Assembly (NCBI GenBank): GCA_040396955.1
Contig: JBBAWX010000013.1
Location: forward strand, 1-64,000
Length of the DNA stretch: 64,000 nt
Direction of reading: 5' to 3'
Origin: UBA965 sp040396955
GTDB taxonomy: Bacteria > Chloroflexota > Chloroflexia > Chloroflexales > Roseiflexaceae
Shown here: piece after piece, positions 1-9,700 of the stretch
How positions within the stretch are numbered: position 1 is the stretch's first letter
Layout: the number at the start of each line of letters is the position of its first letter
Notes under the pieces: generated by a model
Told to the model about the DNA's origin: nothing
What the model saw: the letters and a program-made list of their open reading frames with translations, nothing else
Databases searched by the model: none
Translations under genes and position numbers: made by a program

Positions 1-2
1 TG

Positions 3-146
3 GCAGTCAATCTGTGGTTTGTTGCCACCGCAGGGTTCGTCAATCCGGACACCGGCATGCCACGTGTGCTCTGGCTCGCATTGGTAAGCCTGACGCTGGG
101 AGCGAGTGCGTTGCATGTACGAACCCAGCACAGCGGTCGGTCATGA
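3..146 (+). CDS. C-terminal fragment of a membrane protein (5' truncated)
   Basis: An open frame enters from the left edge and stops at TGA 144-146, giving 47 residues. It has two hydrophobic stretches (NLWFVATAGFV and LWLALVSLTLGASAL) joined by a short polar loop, then a polar tail ending HSGRS. This looks like the last membrane segment or segments of an integral membrane protein whose beginning lies outside the window. Too little is present to name a family. The hydrophobic composition is the only evidence that the frame is real. Confidence 0.4.
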   Translation, partial: AVNLWFVATAGFVNPDTGMPRVLWLALVSLTLGASALHVRTQHSGRS

Positions 147-520
147 CATCATCGCCGCCAACCACTGTTGTACCAGCTAGCTCGACTTTCTTCTAGACCG
201 GTTGGGGGAGCCACTCATCGGCATGTGTGTGTATGGCTCGCTCATGTGGGTGATTTTTGCGCGTACATTCCTGCACTGCGTATCAATCAGTATGTACATA
301 ATATTTCAAATCTATTTGAATATTTGAAATAGATTTGAAATAATTTTTAACACAAACACGCTTTTTTATTGACATAAAAATATCTGTAGACATAGCGAGC
401 ATGTACATGTATATGGTATAAAATGAGCACCAGATGTTTGCCAAGCAAGGGGTGGTGTGATGTTGCTCCCATAACAATTGTTTATGAGATGGTCTTTTTC
501 TTGAGAAAGGTGAGCAACCC
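147..520. other. Intergenic region, AT-rich, possible promoter of the following gene
   Basis: No credible gene is seen in these 374 bases. Positions 280-430 are much more AT-rich than the surroundings and hold a perfect inverted repeat at 303-341. TTGACA occurs at 369-374 and TATAAA at 417-422, but they are too far apart to form one promoter, so each would need a weak partner. GAAAGG at 505-510, ten bases before the ATG at 521, is the likely ribosome binding site of the nucleotidyltransferase gene. Confidence 0.4.
303..341. repeat. 15-bp perfect AT-rich inverted repeat
   Basis: ATTTCAAATCTATTT at 303-317 is the exact reverse complement of 327-341, with a 9-base spacer. The plus-strand hairpin is followed by AATTTTT, so it could terminate transcription of the upstream fragment gene, although that gene stops 157 bases earlier. 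The arms also hold the half-site TTTCAAAT and its complement, so it may instead be a protein binding site. Which of these holds is not decidable from sequence. Confidence 0.6.
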
Positions 521-1288
521 ATGACTGCTTCAGCCCAATCGGTGGTGACCACTGTGACACAGACCATACCCACACTCCTTGGCGACACGCTGGTTGGTGT
601 CTACCTGTTTGGCTCACTTGTATGGGGGGATTTCGACGAAGACACGAGCGATATTGACATTTTGGTGGTACGTACGCGTGATGTGGATGATGACTTGTTT
701 GCAACCCTCGACGGCTTCCATGACCAGCTCGCATTGCAATACCCATATTGGGCTGGGCGGATTGAGCTGGTCTATATCAGCCTCGATGCGCTAAACACGT
801 TTCAAGAAAAACGCAGCCCGATTGCGGTCATCAGCCCAGGCGAGCCGTTCAACATCAAAGATGCCGGCCTGGATTGGCTGATTAACTGGTACACGATTCG
901 CGATCAGAGTGTGGTATTGTATGGGCCTGATCCTGCGACGATTATCCCGCTGATTACCCGTGATGAGTTCACCGACGCGGTGCGCATGCAGGTCGGCGAA
1001 TGGGGCGATTGGGTAGAGCATGCCCGTGAATCACGGCCATCACAGGCCTATACGATTTTGACGATGTGTCGTGCACTGTACGCCTGGCAAGAGGGCATCC
1101 AAACATCAAAGCAACAGGCTGCTGAATGGGCCATGCAGGAATTGCCCGATCAGGCGGGCATCATTGCCAATGCCCTGGAGTGGCGGCGAGATCATCGCAA
1201 TAACGAAATCAACCATGCGGCCACGTATCGCTTTGCGGTGGAGATGGTGCGCGTGGTCAGTGAACAAATGGGCATTGTGCGGTTGTGA
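521..1288 (+). CDS. Aminoglycoside nucleotidyltransferase-like protein (AadA/ANT family, DUF4111-type C-terminus)
   Basis: 255 residues, the usual size for ANT(3'')/ANT(9) enzymes, which adenylylate streptomycin or spectinomycin. The N-terminal nucleotidyltransferase fold shows the GS motif at residues 31-32 (LFGSLVWGDF) and the metal-binding DxD at D44/D46 (SDIDILVV). The C-terminal half is helical, as in the AadA partner domain, with AYTILTMCRALYAW matching the conserved 'LTLCR' helix. The start is supported by GAAAGG ten bases upstream. Family assignment is firm. True drug resistance is not shown, since chromosomal relatives often have unknown substrates. It may be cotranscribed with the DUF4287 gene 31 bases downstream. 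Confidence 0.8.
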   Translation: MTASAQSVVTTVTQTIPTLLGDTLVGVYLFGSLVWGDFDEDTSDIDILVVRTRDVDDDLFATLDGFHDQLALQYPYWAGRIELVYISLDALNTFQEKRSPIAVISPGEPFNIKDAGLDWLINWYTIRDQSVVLYGPDPATIIPLITRDEFTDAVRMQVGEWGDWVEHARESRPSQAYTILTMCRALYAWQEGIQTSKQQAAEWAMQELPDQAGIIANALEWRRDHRNNEINHAATYRFAVEMVRVVSEQMGIVRL

Positions 1289-1319
1289 ATGTGGTGTGAT
1301 GGACGAAAGGAACGAGCCG

Positions 1320-1538
1320 ATGTCGGATGAATCTACTAAACCCAAGGGCCCAGCTTCGTATTTTCCATCAATTGAGAAAAAATACGGAAAACCGATAGCA
1401 TATTGGCTGGAAATTGTGGCAAACATGACCGATAAAACGCACATGCAAATGGTCAATGAGCTCAAATCGACTTACGACATGGGCCATGGCCACGCCAATG
1501 CCATTGTGGCGTATGTGCGGGCACAACAGGGGGAATAA
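1320..1538 (+). CDS. DUF4287 domain protein
   Basis: A 72-residue protein starting MSDESTKPKG, with AAAGGAACGAG before the ATG at 1320. The core PSIEKKYGKPIAYWLEI followed by HMQMVNELKSTYDMGHGHANAIVAYVR matches the DUF4287 family, small soluble helical proteins in which the GHGHANA-type segment is conserved. The biochemical role of the family is unknown. The gene lies 31 bases after the nucleotidyltransferase and 17 before the next gene in the same direction, so the three may form one transcript. Confidence 0.8.
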   Translation: MSDESTKPKGPASYFPSIEKKYGKPIAYWLEIVANMTDKTHMQMVNELKSTYDMGHGHANAIVAYVRAQQGE

Positions 1539-1555
1539 ACGAAAGAGGGGGCATC

Positions 1556-1990
1556 ATGACCGTACAGCGGAGCATCATCTGGTTGAAGGTGGCCTGTGTA
1601 ATTACGATTGTGACCGGTGTGATCTGTGCGTTGGCCAGTCATCCGGCCACAGCCGGAGTCTGGCTGTGGTTGTTTGATGTGTTGAAATGGCCACTCGATG
1701 GCGATCCGGCTTTCTTCAGCGCTGATGCACGGGCGGTGAACGCCGTGCTGGGGGGCACCATGGTCGGCTGGGGAGTGCTGATGTACCTGCTGGCTGGTAC
1801 ACCGCTGTTGCTGGCACACCCCCAAATCTCCCGCTTCATGCTCATCGCACTAATGGCGTGGTTTGTCGTCGATTGCATGGGCTCACTCGCTGCCGGACTC
1901 CCCGGTAATCTGGTGTTGAACCTCGGGTTCCTCGTGTTGTTTGTGCCACCGCTCCGCGCATTGTACCGGCACGCACAACGGGCCCATTGA
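1556..1990 (+). CDS. Small integral membrane protein, four predicted helices
   Basis: 144 residues with four hydrophobic stretches, roughly residues 9-28, 62-82, 91-112 and 120-137. The segment between helices 1 and 2 (KWPLDGDPAFFSADARAVNAVLGG) resembles the extracytoplasmic loop of several uncharacterised bacterial membrane proteins. The start ATG at 1556 follows GAAAGAGGGGGC, a good ribosome binding site. No catalytic or binding motif is seen. Function unknown. Confidence 0.7.
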   Translation: MTVQRSIIWLKVACVITIVTGVICALASHPATAGVWLWLFDVLKWPLDGDPAFFSADARAVNAVLGGTMVGWGVLMYLLAGTPLLLAHPQISRFMLIALMAWFVVDCMGSLAAGLPGNLVLNLGFLVLFVPPLRALYRHAQRAH

Positions 1991-2066
1991 ACCGTGGCAC
2001 GGATGTGGTCGTTTCAGTAGCAGGTGTGCGTTGCGCCATCGTGTGTGGGCATGGCAGGGCGAATGA

Positions 2067-3164
2067 TTATGTTCCTTGATTCACGAAGAGATAGAGACCA
2101 TCTTTGCCGGGGGCCACGATATCAAGGCGACCACGGTGGAAGATATCGGCGATCGCGAAGTGGATGCCGCACCCCTTGCCTTGCCCAATGGGGCCGTAGT
2201 CAATGATTTGTTTGACGAAGCTTTCGCCACTCCATTTGAAGTAGTAGATGCCCACATCGTCCCACTCGCCGGGGTCATTGCCGTTGTGGGCACGGTGGCG
2301 TTTACCGGTGACCAGTTCGTTATGGCCATCGCCATCAATGTCGACCCAGTGCAAATCGTGGTACTGCGCATTATCGGGGTCAATGGGGTGATGTTGCCAG
2401 GTGCCATCGGCACGCCGTTTGCTCCACCAGAGGCCGTAGCCGTGGGCATGGCCGGTGATGAGCTCGTTGTGGCCATCGCCGTCCACGTCTACGACGAGCA
2501 TGGGGATGCTGGCAGTGGTGCCCCACGGTGGATTGGTGAACTCAGGATGCCAGATCCAGTCGCCATGGGCGGGGTCCGCGGGGGCTTCGAGCCAGCCGTG
2601 GCAGAGCACGATGTCCATGCGCCCATGCCCGGCGATGTCGCCGCACCCCAATCCATGTCCTTGGGTGCCTTCAGCAAAGGTATAGACGGGAATACGCTCG
2701 AACGTGCCGGTGCCACGACCAGCGGCATCGGTGCGCAATTTGTAGTAGCAGACGGTGGGGTTGGGCGGTGTATTGGGCACGATTTCGATGATGCCGTCGC
2801 CGTCAATGTCCCAGCCGCGGGTCGTCTCCACGTTGCCGGTGTTGTCCCATAAGATGTGTTCGGTCCAGGGGTGTGTGGGGTCGGCGGGATGCTCGCGCCA
2901 GCGCAGACTATTGCCCCACCAGCCGCCGGTGACGTAGTCGAGGCGACCGTCGCCGTTGATGTCGAGGAGTACAGTGGAGAAGTCGTCGTAGTACTCGCCG
3001 TACTGGGCGATATCGCCGATGAAGTGTTTGCGGCGGAAATCAGGGCCTTGATACCAGTATGCGCCGCTGATGATGTCGAGGTGGCCGTCACTGTCCACAT
3101 CGCAGACCGTTGCCGATTCATAGCGTTCGTCTGATATCCACACTTTGTGCCATTTGAGAGGCAT
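2067..3164 (-). CDS. FG-GAP/VCBS repeat beta-propeller protein without signal peptide
   Basis: 365 residues. About seven FG-GAP-like repeats are visible through their aspartate-rich loops: DVDSDGHLDI, DINGDGRLDY, DIDGDGIIEI, DIAGHGRMDI, DVDGDGHNEL, DIDGDGHNEL and DIFHRGRLDI. These bind calcium in integrin-type propellers. The start MPLKWHK at 3164 is fixed by AAGGAG eight bases upstream; a longer frame would run into the upstream oxidoreductase. No signal peptide or membrane segment is visible, which is unusual since most FG-GAP proteins are exported. It sits 28 bases downstream of the Gfo/Idh/MocA gene and is probably cotranscribed with it. Substrate unknown. Confidence 0.8.
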   Translation of the reverse strand: MPLKWHKVWISDERYESATVCDVDSDGHLDIISGAYWYQGPDFRRKHFIGDIAQYGEYYDDFSTVLLDINGDGRLDYVTGGWWGNSLRWREHPADPTHPWTEHILWDNTGNVETTRGWDIDGDGIIEIVPNTPPNPTVCYYKLRTDAAGRGTGTFERIPVYTFAEGTQGHGLGCGDIAGHGRMDIVLCHGWLEAPADPAHGDWIWHPEFTNPPWGTTASIPMLVVDVDGDGHNELITGHAHGYGLWWSKRRADGTWQHHPIDPDNAQYHDLHWVDIDGDGHNELVTGKRHRAHNGNDPGEWDDVGIYYFKWSGESFVKQIIDYGPIGQGKGCGIHFAIADIFHRGRLDIVAPGKDGLYLFVNQGT

Positions 3165-3192
3165 AGTCGTTGGGCTCCTTGGCGGTAATCGG

Positions 3193-4254
3193 TTATTTGC
3201 CGAGGTGGAGGCGGATGTAGTCGCGGGCGAGGACGATATCGGCGAGAGCCTCTGTGGCGGTGCAGACGGGTGGTTTGTGGCCGGCAACGGCATCAACAAA
3301 GTGCTGGGCTTGTTGCCACATGGCGTGTACCCAGGGCAGATGAGGTGACTCGGTGATTGGTGGTGCGCCGTTGCCCGGGTCACGCATGATTTCGACACGG
3401 CCAGGGCGGTTGAATGCGAGTGGTGCGGGTAACTCGAGCTTGACCCAGCCACGTTCGAAGCAGATGAGCGCGCTCTCTTGCCAGTCAACGGTCGTCTGGT
3501 ATGGGCTCATCTCGATGCTACAGGTGACGCCACTGACGCTTTCACCGACCAAAAGGTGGCCGGAGGGTGCTGCATAGGTGGCGCGCCAATCTTCGCCGAG
3601 CAGATGGCGCATCAAATTGACCTGGTGTATGTAGTAGTTGACAAATTCCCAGTAGGCGGCATTGGTCGGGGCATCCATGTCGGCTGCGGGGGGATCTTCG
3701 GCGAGGGGCTCATCAGCGGCGGCGCTCCAGATGTTCTGGTTGAATCCGTTGGCAATCCAGTCGCCGGCGGGCATCAAAATGCGGATGTAGGTCATTTTTC
3801 CGAGTTCGCCCGTCTCGGTTAGCCGTGTGATTTCGGCTTTGGCGTGTACGGTGGCTGGATCGGAGCGTTTGTGATACCCCACCATCATCCAGGTGCGGTG
3901 GTGGTGCATGGCGGCCACAATGGCCTCACCTTGGGCAATCGAGCCTGCAATGGGTTTTTCGGTGAGAATGGGTTTGCCGTAGGCGAGGAGTTGCGGGATG
4001 AGGCTCCCATGGCGGGTAAAAGGCTGAATGACGACGAGCGCATCAATATTGGGGTGTTGACGCATCATCTGCTGATCGTCGGCATAGACATGGGGAACAT
4101 TCCACTTGTGGGCCACGGCGGTGGCGTGGTCGGTGCGAATATCGGCGATGGCGACAATCTCGCAGTTGGGCACCATGGCGAAGTTGCGCAGATGGGCGGC
4201 CTGCCCCATGTTGCCCACGCCAACAAAGCCGAGTCGTACGCGTTGCGCACTCAT
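3193..4254 (-). CDS. Gfo/Idh/MocA family NAD(P)-dependent oxidoreductase
   Basis: 353 residues. The Rossmann motif GFVGVGNMGQAAHLRN lies near the N-terminus, then NCEIVAIADI at the end of beta-2. The conserved 'EKP' element (ILTEKPIAG) supplies the catalytic Lys. The C-terminal part is the alpha/beta domain that binds a sugar or inositol substrate. The start MSAQRVRLGF at 4254 is preceded by AAAGGAGGAGCA, an excellent site; an in-frame ATG further upstream was rejected for lack of one. It heads a two-gene unit with the FG-GAP protein. The sugar substrate cannot be told from sequence. Confidence 0.9.
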   Translation of the reverse strand: MSAQRVRLGFVGVGNMGQAAHLRNFAMVPNCEIVAIADIRTDHATAVAHKWNVPHVYADDQQMMRQHPNIDALVVIQPFTRHGSLIPQLLAYGKPILTEKPIAGSIAQGEAIVAAMHHHRTWMMVGYHKRSDPATVHAKAEITRLTETGELGKMTYIRILMPAGDWIANGFNQNIWSAAADEPLAEDPPAADMDAPTNAAYWEFVNYYIHQVNLMRHLLGEDWRATYAAPSGHLLVGESVSGVTCSIEMSPYQTTVDWQESALICFERGWVKLELPAPLAFNRPGRVEIMRDPGNGAPPITESPHLPWVHAMWQQAQHFVDAVAGHKPPVCTATEALADIVLARDYIRLHLGK

Positions 4255-4331
4255 TGCTCCTCCTTTGTAGCCATCTCGTCGACGCTGACCTGCGGATGAC
4301 ACGTGATTACTTTTTCATGGACGTAGTGTGG

Positions 4332-4359
4332 ATTATAACAACTTTTGCACGCGTCAACA
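4332..4359 (-). promoter_or_regulatory. Probable sigma70-type promoter of the Gfo/Idh/MocA gene
   Basis: On the minus strand TGTTGA (4359-4354) is separated by 16 bases from a perfect TATAAT (4337-4332), about 78 bases before the start codon. The -10 is consensus and the -35 is weaker. No other good -10 lies between here and the gene. Confidence 0.5.
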
Positions 4360-4456
4360 CTGTGCGCCGTACGTTTGACCGTGAGCCCGAATCGCGGGGC
4401 ATGCACTGGTGTGTCAAGCCGGAGTTGCAAAGACCATCACAGCACGTATCTACTCA

Positions 4457-4489
4457 CAGACGCCGGCAAGGTGTCCTTGCTGGCGTCTG
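4457..4489. other. 15-bp stem hairpin downstream of the lipoprotein gene
   Basis: CAGACGCCGGCAAGG at 4457-4471 pairs with 4475-4489 (one G-U type mismatch), with a 3-base loop. It lies 31 bases after the stop of the minus-strand lipoprotein gene. Neither strand has a T-run after it, so it may stabilise an mRNA 3' end rather than act as a canonical intrinsic terminator. Confidence 0.55.
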
Positions 4490-4520
4490 CGGGAGGTGAT
4501 GGCGTGGTTGGCGGAGCGGT

Positions 4521-6236
4521 TTAGCGCTGATAGATGCGTTGTTGCTCGCTGAGCTGCGTGATCTGCACGTCTGGTTGATCGGGGAACAGTTCCACGGATA
4601 GTGTGCCATCGGCGTTGACCTGAATCGCCACACTCCCAAAAGTGGGCCCCACGCCGATGGTATAGCCAATGGGCATGGGGGCCATAGACCTGGCGGGGTC
4701 CATTTGGATGGGGGCACCGTCCGCATCGAGGCGCTGGCCGTCGGCGAGCCCGTAGACGACGACTCCATCAGCACTCGTCAGCTGATCGGGCGTGGGTTGG
4801 TCAGCTCCAATCACCAAGAATGTCTGGCGTGGGTCGCCGGCCGGATCTTGCCACCAGCCGGTCGAAAAGACCCATGCTTGGGGGGCGACTTCATGCGGGG
4901 AAATCGAGAGATGCCCGTAGGCGTAGGTATTTTTTTCTGGCACTTGACCGCCACGTACGGGCTCTGTGGCGTTGGCGTAGTCGCTAACCGCGCGGCCGCT
5001 GTACCCCATGGTGCCCTGCAGGAACCAGTTGCCACTGGCACTGCCGACCACGTCATGGTCGATTTTGCCCCAGCGTGGCTCACTGGTGCGTTGCATGATG
5101 TTGCTGTATTGCTCGGCTAGCTCAGGGGTGAAAAAGCGCGTGGGATCGGCGGTGTAGGGCTTCCATGATTCGGCATAGATGTATGACAGTGGATTGGCAA
5201 GGCCACTCAGCCAGCTATCTGCCGCCCACACGTTGAAATCGAGTGGATTATCGCGTTGTTGGCCAAATTCTTCACCGGCTTTGATGGGAATATTGGTGCT
5301 CACGTTGCCTTGGCTCTCCACAGTGGCTGCCACCTCAGCAAGTGCGCCGGTCAAGCGATTGACCACCATGTAGATGGTGTACACGCCACAGCCGTGATTG
5401 ATGACCACGCGGTGTGACGTGGGACTCCCGAGTGACCCGACATCGACGATGGTGCCATCCGCAGGGGCTGTAATTGGCAGATAATCGGCATCGGTGCGGG
5501 CCTCCGCAGCGATATTGAGTGTTTTGATGCCAATATAGGCGTGGTCGATGGGGGTGACATGATCACCGATCATGGCGCCATGGGGAATCGACGCATCGAG
5601 TTGGTCGACGGGTAGGAATGAATGCGTGAATGTGACCTCACTCGGGGTGCAGGTGGCCGGAGCCTGACCGTGATTGACGAGCGTATCGAGGTCTGGATAC
5701 CAATCGGGTTTGCTCCCGTCCGCATTAATGGGGAGATCACCGGGAATTGGGTAGCCCCAGATGCCGTTTTTGCAGACGTAGAGTTCGTTCATGAACACCG
5801 TGTCACCAGGAGCATCACAGGTCATGCCAACCTGTACCATGGTGTTGCCGTTGTCTGATACCTGGTTGGAGCCTGATCCACTGTCGCCGGGCTTGGCGGA
5901 TTGCCACGCCAAATTTCCCGCGCTGTTGAGCATGCAGATGACCTCCACCCCATCAATGTTGGCACGTTCATCGGCGGTGTTGCAGGGGCCGTCGATGCGA
6001 GCTTGATCGCCCGACGGCGCATCGGCACGTTGCCATGCCAACATACCGGCACTGTCCACCATACAAATGGCCTCTGTGCCATCAATGGTCGTACGTTCAT
6101 CGGCTTTGGTACACGTTGCATCCATGCGAGGAGTGTCATTGGACGCTGTTTGTGGGGTATCTTGCCCTGCCGGCGCACCGCATGCACTCATGAACAATCC
6201 CCAGAGCACTCCAATCACCAGTATCAGTCGACGCAT
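4521..6236 (-). CDS. Lipoprotein with cysteine-rich N-terminal repeats and a degenerate M23/LytM-like domain
   Basis: 571 residues from the ATG at 6236, chosen because AAAGGA lies eight bases upstream and it gives a compact lipoprotein signal (RRLILVIGVLWGLFMSAC, lipid Cys19). Two earlier in-frame ATGs (6257, 6245) are possible. Residues 42-70 and 85-113 are near-identical repeats of form CxxADERxxIDGxExICMxxSAGxLAWQ, and 140-162 is a third, diverged copy. Residues about 200-350 (TAPADGTIVDVG, HRVVINHGCGVYTIYM, NPLDFNVWA) resemble a LytM/M23 fold without the zinc-binding HxH. The rest is unrecognised. Probably a surface-anchored binding protein. Confidence 0.7.
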   Translation of the reverse strand: MRRLILVIGVLWGLFMSACGAPAGQDTPQTASNDTPRMDATCTKADERTTIDGTEAICMVDSAGMLAWQRADAPSGDQARIDGPCNTADERANIDGVEVICMLNSAGNLAWQSAKPGDSGSGSNQVSDNGNTMVQVGMTCDAPGDTVFMNELYVCKNGIWGYPIPGDLPINADGSKPDWYPDLDTLVNHGQAPATCTPSEVTFTHSFLPVDQLDASIPHGAMIGDHVTPIDHAYIGIKTLNIAAEARTDADYLPITAPADGTIVDVGSLGSPTSHRVVINHGCGVYTIYMVVNRLTGALAEVAATVESQGNVSTNIPIKAGEEFGQQRDNPLDFNVWAADSWLSGLANPLSYIYAESWKPYTADPTRFFTPELAEQYSNIMQRTSEPRWGKIDHDVVGSASGNWFLQGTMGYSGRAVSDYANATEPVRGGQVPEKNTYAYGHLSISPHEVAPQAWVFSTGWWQDPAGDPRQTFLVIGADQPTPDQLTSADGVVVYGLADGQRLDADGAPIQMDPARSMAPMPIGYTIGVGPTFGSVAIQVNADGTLSVELFPDQPDVQITQLSEQQRIYQR

Positions 6237-6375
6237 ACGATTCATCCTTTGATTCATGCTTATGAGCGCCGTTGTAGGCCAACAGTGCCCTGTGTGGGAG
6301 TATTATAAATATATCTGAAATTCCTTCATATTCCTACCGGTATACAGGGCGACTTGTGCTCATACATGCCACACA

Positions 6376-6597
6376 TCATGCGTGATGCGTCGATGAGGCT
6401 TTTTTGTTGAAGAGCGCGTTGACGAGGAAATCGAGCACGAACCAGATGACAAAGAAAACACTGAGCTCGAGGATGAAACTGCCCATTTCACCGACAAATT
6501 CAATGACCCCCTCCATGACCAACAACGAAGCAACAATCATGGGCAACTGCTGAGTGAGCAAAGTGCGGATACCGACCGTCCGTACGAGTGCATACAT
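6376..6597 (-). CDS. Small two-helix membrane protein
   Basis: 73 residues beginning MYALVRTVGIRTLL, with AAGGAG seven bases before the ATG at 6597. Two hydrophobic segments are present (about residues 20-35 and 43-62), then a short basic tail NKKASSTHHA. A longer frame upstream was rejected because the ribosome binding site fits this start. TATACT on the minus strand at 6651-6646 is a plausible -10 element. Divergent from the BNR-repeat gene. Function unknown. Confidence 0.6.
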   Translation of the reverse strand: MYALVRTVGIRTLLTQQLPMIVASLLVMEGVIEFVGEMGSFILELSVFFVIWFVLDFLVNALFNKKASSTHHA

Positions 6598-6799
6598 GGA
6601 CAGACTCCTTGCATTGTGATGGGACATTCACTGATGTGTAGGCATAGTATAGTTTGTGGTGTGAGCGTCGCCACTCATACGAATGGGTGATTGTTGTGTG
6701 TCTGGGTGATGGTTTGGTGCAAGGAAGTTGGAGTATAATTATCCCGTAGCGTGGTGTCTTGCACATGCATCGTTGCGTGGCATACAGAAAGGGAACCTC

Positions 6800-9700
6800 A
6801 TGACACATCAGCAGTTTGACGGCTTGCTGAAATGGCGCTGTATTGGGCCGTTTCGTGGTGGTCGCGTGGTCGCCGTGGCCGGTGACCCCAACGATCCTGC
6901 CACCTTTTATTTTGGGGCCTGCGCCGGTGGTGTCTGGAAGACGACCGATGCGGGTCAGTACTGGGAAAACATCTCCGACGGGTTTTTCAACACGGCATCA
7001 GTCGGTGCCCTCGAAGTATCCACCGCCGACCCCAACGTCATCTGGGCGGGCATGGGCGAAAGCACCATCCGCATCGACGTTTCACATGGTGACGGCGTGT
7101 ACCGCTCCACCGATGCGGGTACCACGTGGAAGCACATGGGGCTTGTTGATACCCGTCACATCGCCAAAGTGCGCATTCACCCCAGCAACCCAGATATCGT
7201 GTGGGTGGCCGCATTTGGGCATGCCTTCGGCCCCAACAGTGAGCGGGGCGTCTATAAGACCACCGACGGTGGCGAGACGTGGCGCAAAGTGTTGTACCGC
7301 AATGAGCACTCCGGTGCCATCGATTTGAGCGTCGATGTGCGCAATCCGCGCATCCTCTATGCCACCACCTGGGAGGCACAGCGCTCGTTCTGGCAGATTT
7401 CGAGCGGTGGCGCGGGTTCGGCCATTTATCGCTCCAAAGATGGTGGCGAAACCTGGGAAGACATCAGCGCCAAGCCGGGTTTGCCTAAAGGTACCCTCGG
7501 GAAAATGGGCATCGTCGCATCACCCGCCCAGAGTGGCCGTGTGTGGTGTCTCATCCAGCATGCTGAAGCCCCCGGCATGTACCGCTCCGACGACGGTGGC
7601 GAGACCTGGCAACATGTCTGCGACAACGAGTGGTTGGTCTCGCGTGCGTGGTACTACATGCATGTGACTGCCGACACCCAAGATGCAGACACCGTGTATG
7701 TCAACAATTTGGGCTTTTGGAAGTCGATCGACGGCGGCAAAACCTTCAACCCCATTGATACCCCGCACGGTGACAACCACGATTTGTGGATCGACCCCAA
7801 CAACAACCGGCGCATGATCCAGGGCAACGACGGTGGTGCCAATGTGTCACTCAATGGCGCTGCCACGTGGTCGAGTGTTTACAATCAGCCGACTTCGCAG
7901 TACTACCACATCACGGTCGATAACCGCAATCCGTACCGCGTCTACGGCACCCAGCAAGACAATAGCTCGTTGGCGGTGCCCAGTCGCAACCCGAGTAGCT
8001 CGATTCCGTGGAGTGCGGTGGTGATTGCCGGTACCGGCGAAAGTGGCTATATTGCAGTCGACCCCAAAGACGACAACATCGTCTACGTGGGTGCCATCGG
8101 TTCTTCGTCGGGCGGTGGCAACTGTCTGCAACGCTTCGACGAGCGCACCAAGCAGATTCGCCTGGTCACCACGTGGCCCGAGTCGATGACTGGTGAAGGG
8201 GCCATCAAGCACAAGTATCGCTTCGCCTGGACCTACCCCATCGTGTTTTCACCCCACGATGACAACACCATCTACGCGGCGGGTAACATCGTCTTCAAGA
8301 CCACCAACGAAGGCCAAAGCTGGACGCCGATTAGCCCGGATTTGACCCGCAACGACCCCGACAAGCTGCAGATTACTGGTGGCCCGATTGACCGTGACTC
8401 GGTCGGTGCCGAAGTCTACTGCACCGTCTTTTCGTTCACGGAGTCACCGCATCGGCGTGGTGAGCTGTGGAGTGGCTCCGACGACGGCCTCATCCACGTC
8501 TCCCGTGACAACGGCGCAAGCTGGAAAAACGTGACCCCCGCCGATTTGCCGGAGTGGGCCATGGTCACCTCCATCGAAGTTTCGGCGCACGATGCCGACA
8601 CCATCACCTTCTCGGCGGCTCGTCATAAGCTCGACGATTACGCGCCGTACATCTACCGCTCCACCGACAGTGGTGCCACCTGGCACAAAGTGGTGGCTGG
8701 CATCGATGGTGGGCATTTTGTGCGCATCGTCCGTGAGGACCCCAAGCGCAAAAACTTGCTCTTGGCCGGCACTGAGACCCACTTGTACGCCTCCTTTGAT
8801 GGTGGTCAGCAGTGGCAGCTCTTCCAGCTCAATTTGCCGGTGACTCCCATCTACGACCTCATCTTCAAAAACGACGATGTGGTGGTAGGAACGCACGGGC
8901 GCGCCATGTGGATCCTCGACGACATCAATCCGCTACGCCAGTACTCGGCTGAGGTCACCAGCAAGCAGGCGCACTTGTTTGCCCCGCGCCCCAGCGAGCG
9001 CATTTTGGCAGCCCTCTTCGAGAGTGAAGACGACGCCGGGGTACCCGGCAAGAACTACATGGCCGGGTTGGGCGACGTCTGTGCGCATACCGCCAGTGTG
9101 ACCCCAGAGGGTGCCATTGAGCGGAAGTTCCTCGATTCGGGCACGAACCCGCCTCGTGGCGCCATCATCACCTACTGGTTGAAAGAAACACCGGCGGAGC
9201 CGATTCGTTTGGCCTTCTACAACGCCAAAGGCGAGCTCATCAACGAGTTCTACAGTCGCCCTGAGGGCACCAAGGTCGAGAAGTCCGACGACAAGCACGA
9301 CCTGCCCCGTTGTATGGCCAAAGGCGGCTGGAATCGCTTCATCTGGGACATGCGCGTCAAGCCGCTCCCCAAGATTGTCGGGAGTGACCCCATTGCAGGT
9401 GCGCTCATGTACGGCCCCAAGGTGCCCCCCGGGCAGTACACGGTGGAGCTCACCATTGGTGGCGAAGTCATCACGCAGAGCTTGAGCATCATCCCCGATG
9501 CCTTCAGCGATGCCAGCCAAGCCGATCTCGAGGCGCAGTACCAGATGCTGATGCGCATCCACGCCAGTACCGGCGATGCGGTGAACGCCATCAATCAGGC
9601 GCGTGACCTGCGGGCTCAGCTCGACGGCTGGCAGAAGCGCCTTGCACGTAACCCGGAGACGGCCGCATTGGCGCAAGAGGCCGCCGAGCTCCGTGCGCGC

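Noticed and set aside
369..422. Promoter made of TTGACA (369) and TATAAA (417)
   Set aside because: Spacing of 42 bases is far from 16-18, and no good partner hexamer was found for either.
2076..2852. A 258-codon plus-strand frame
   Set aside because: Mirrors the Asp-Gly repeats of the FG-GAP gene on the other strand; an artefact of repeat codon use.
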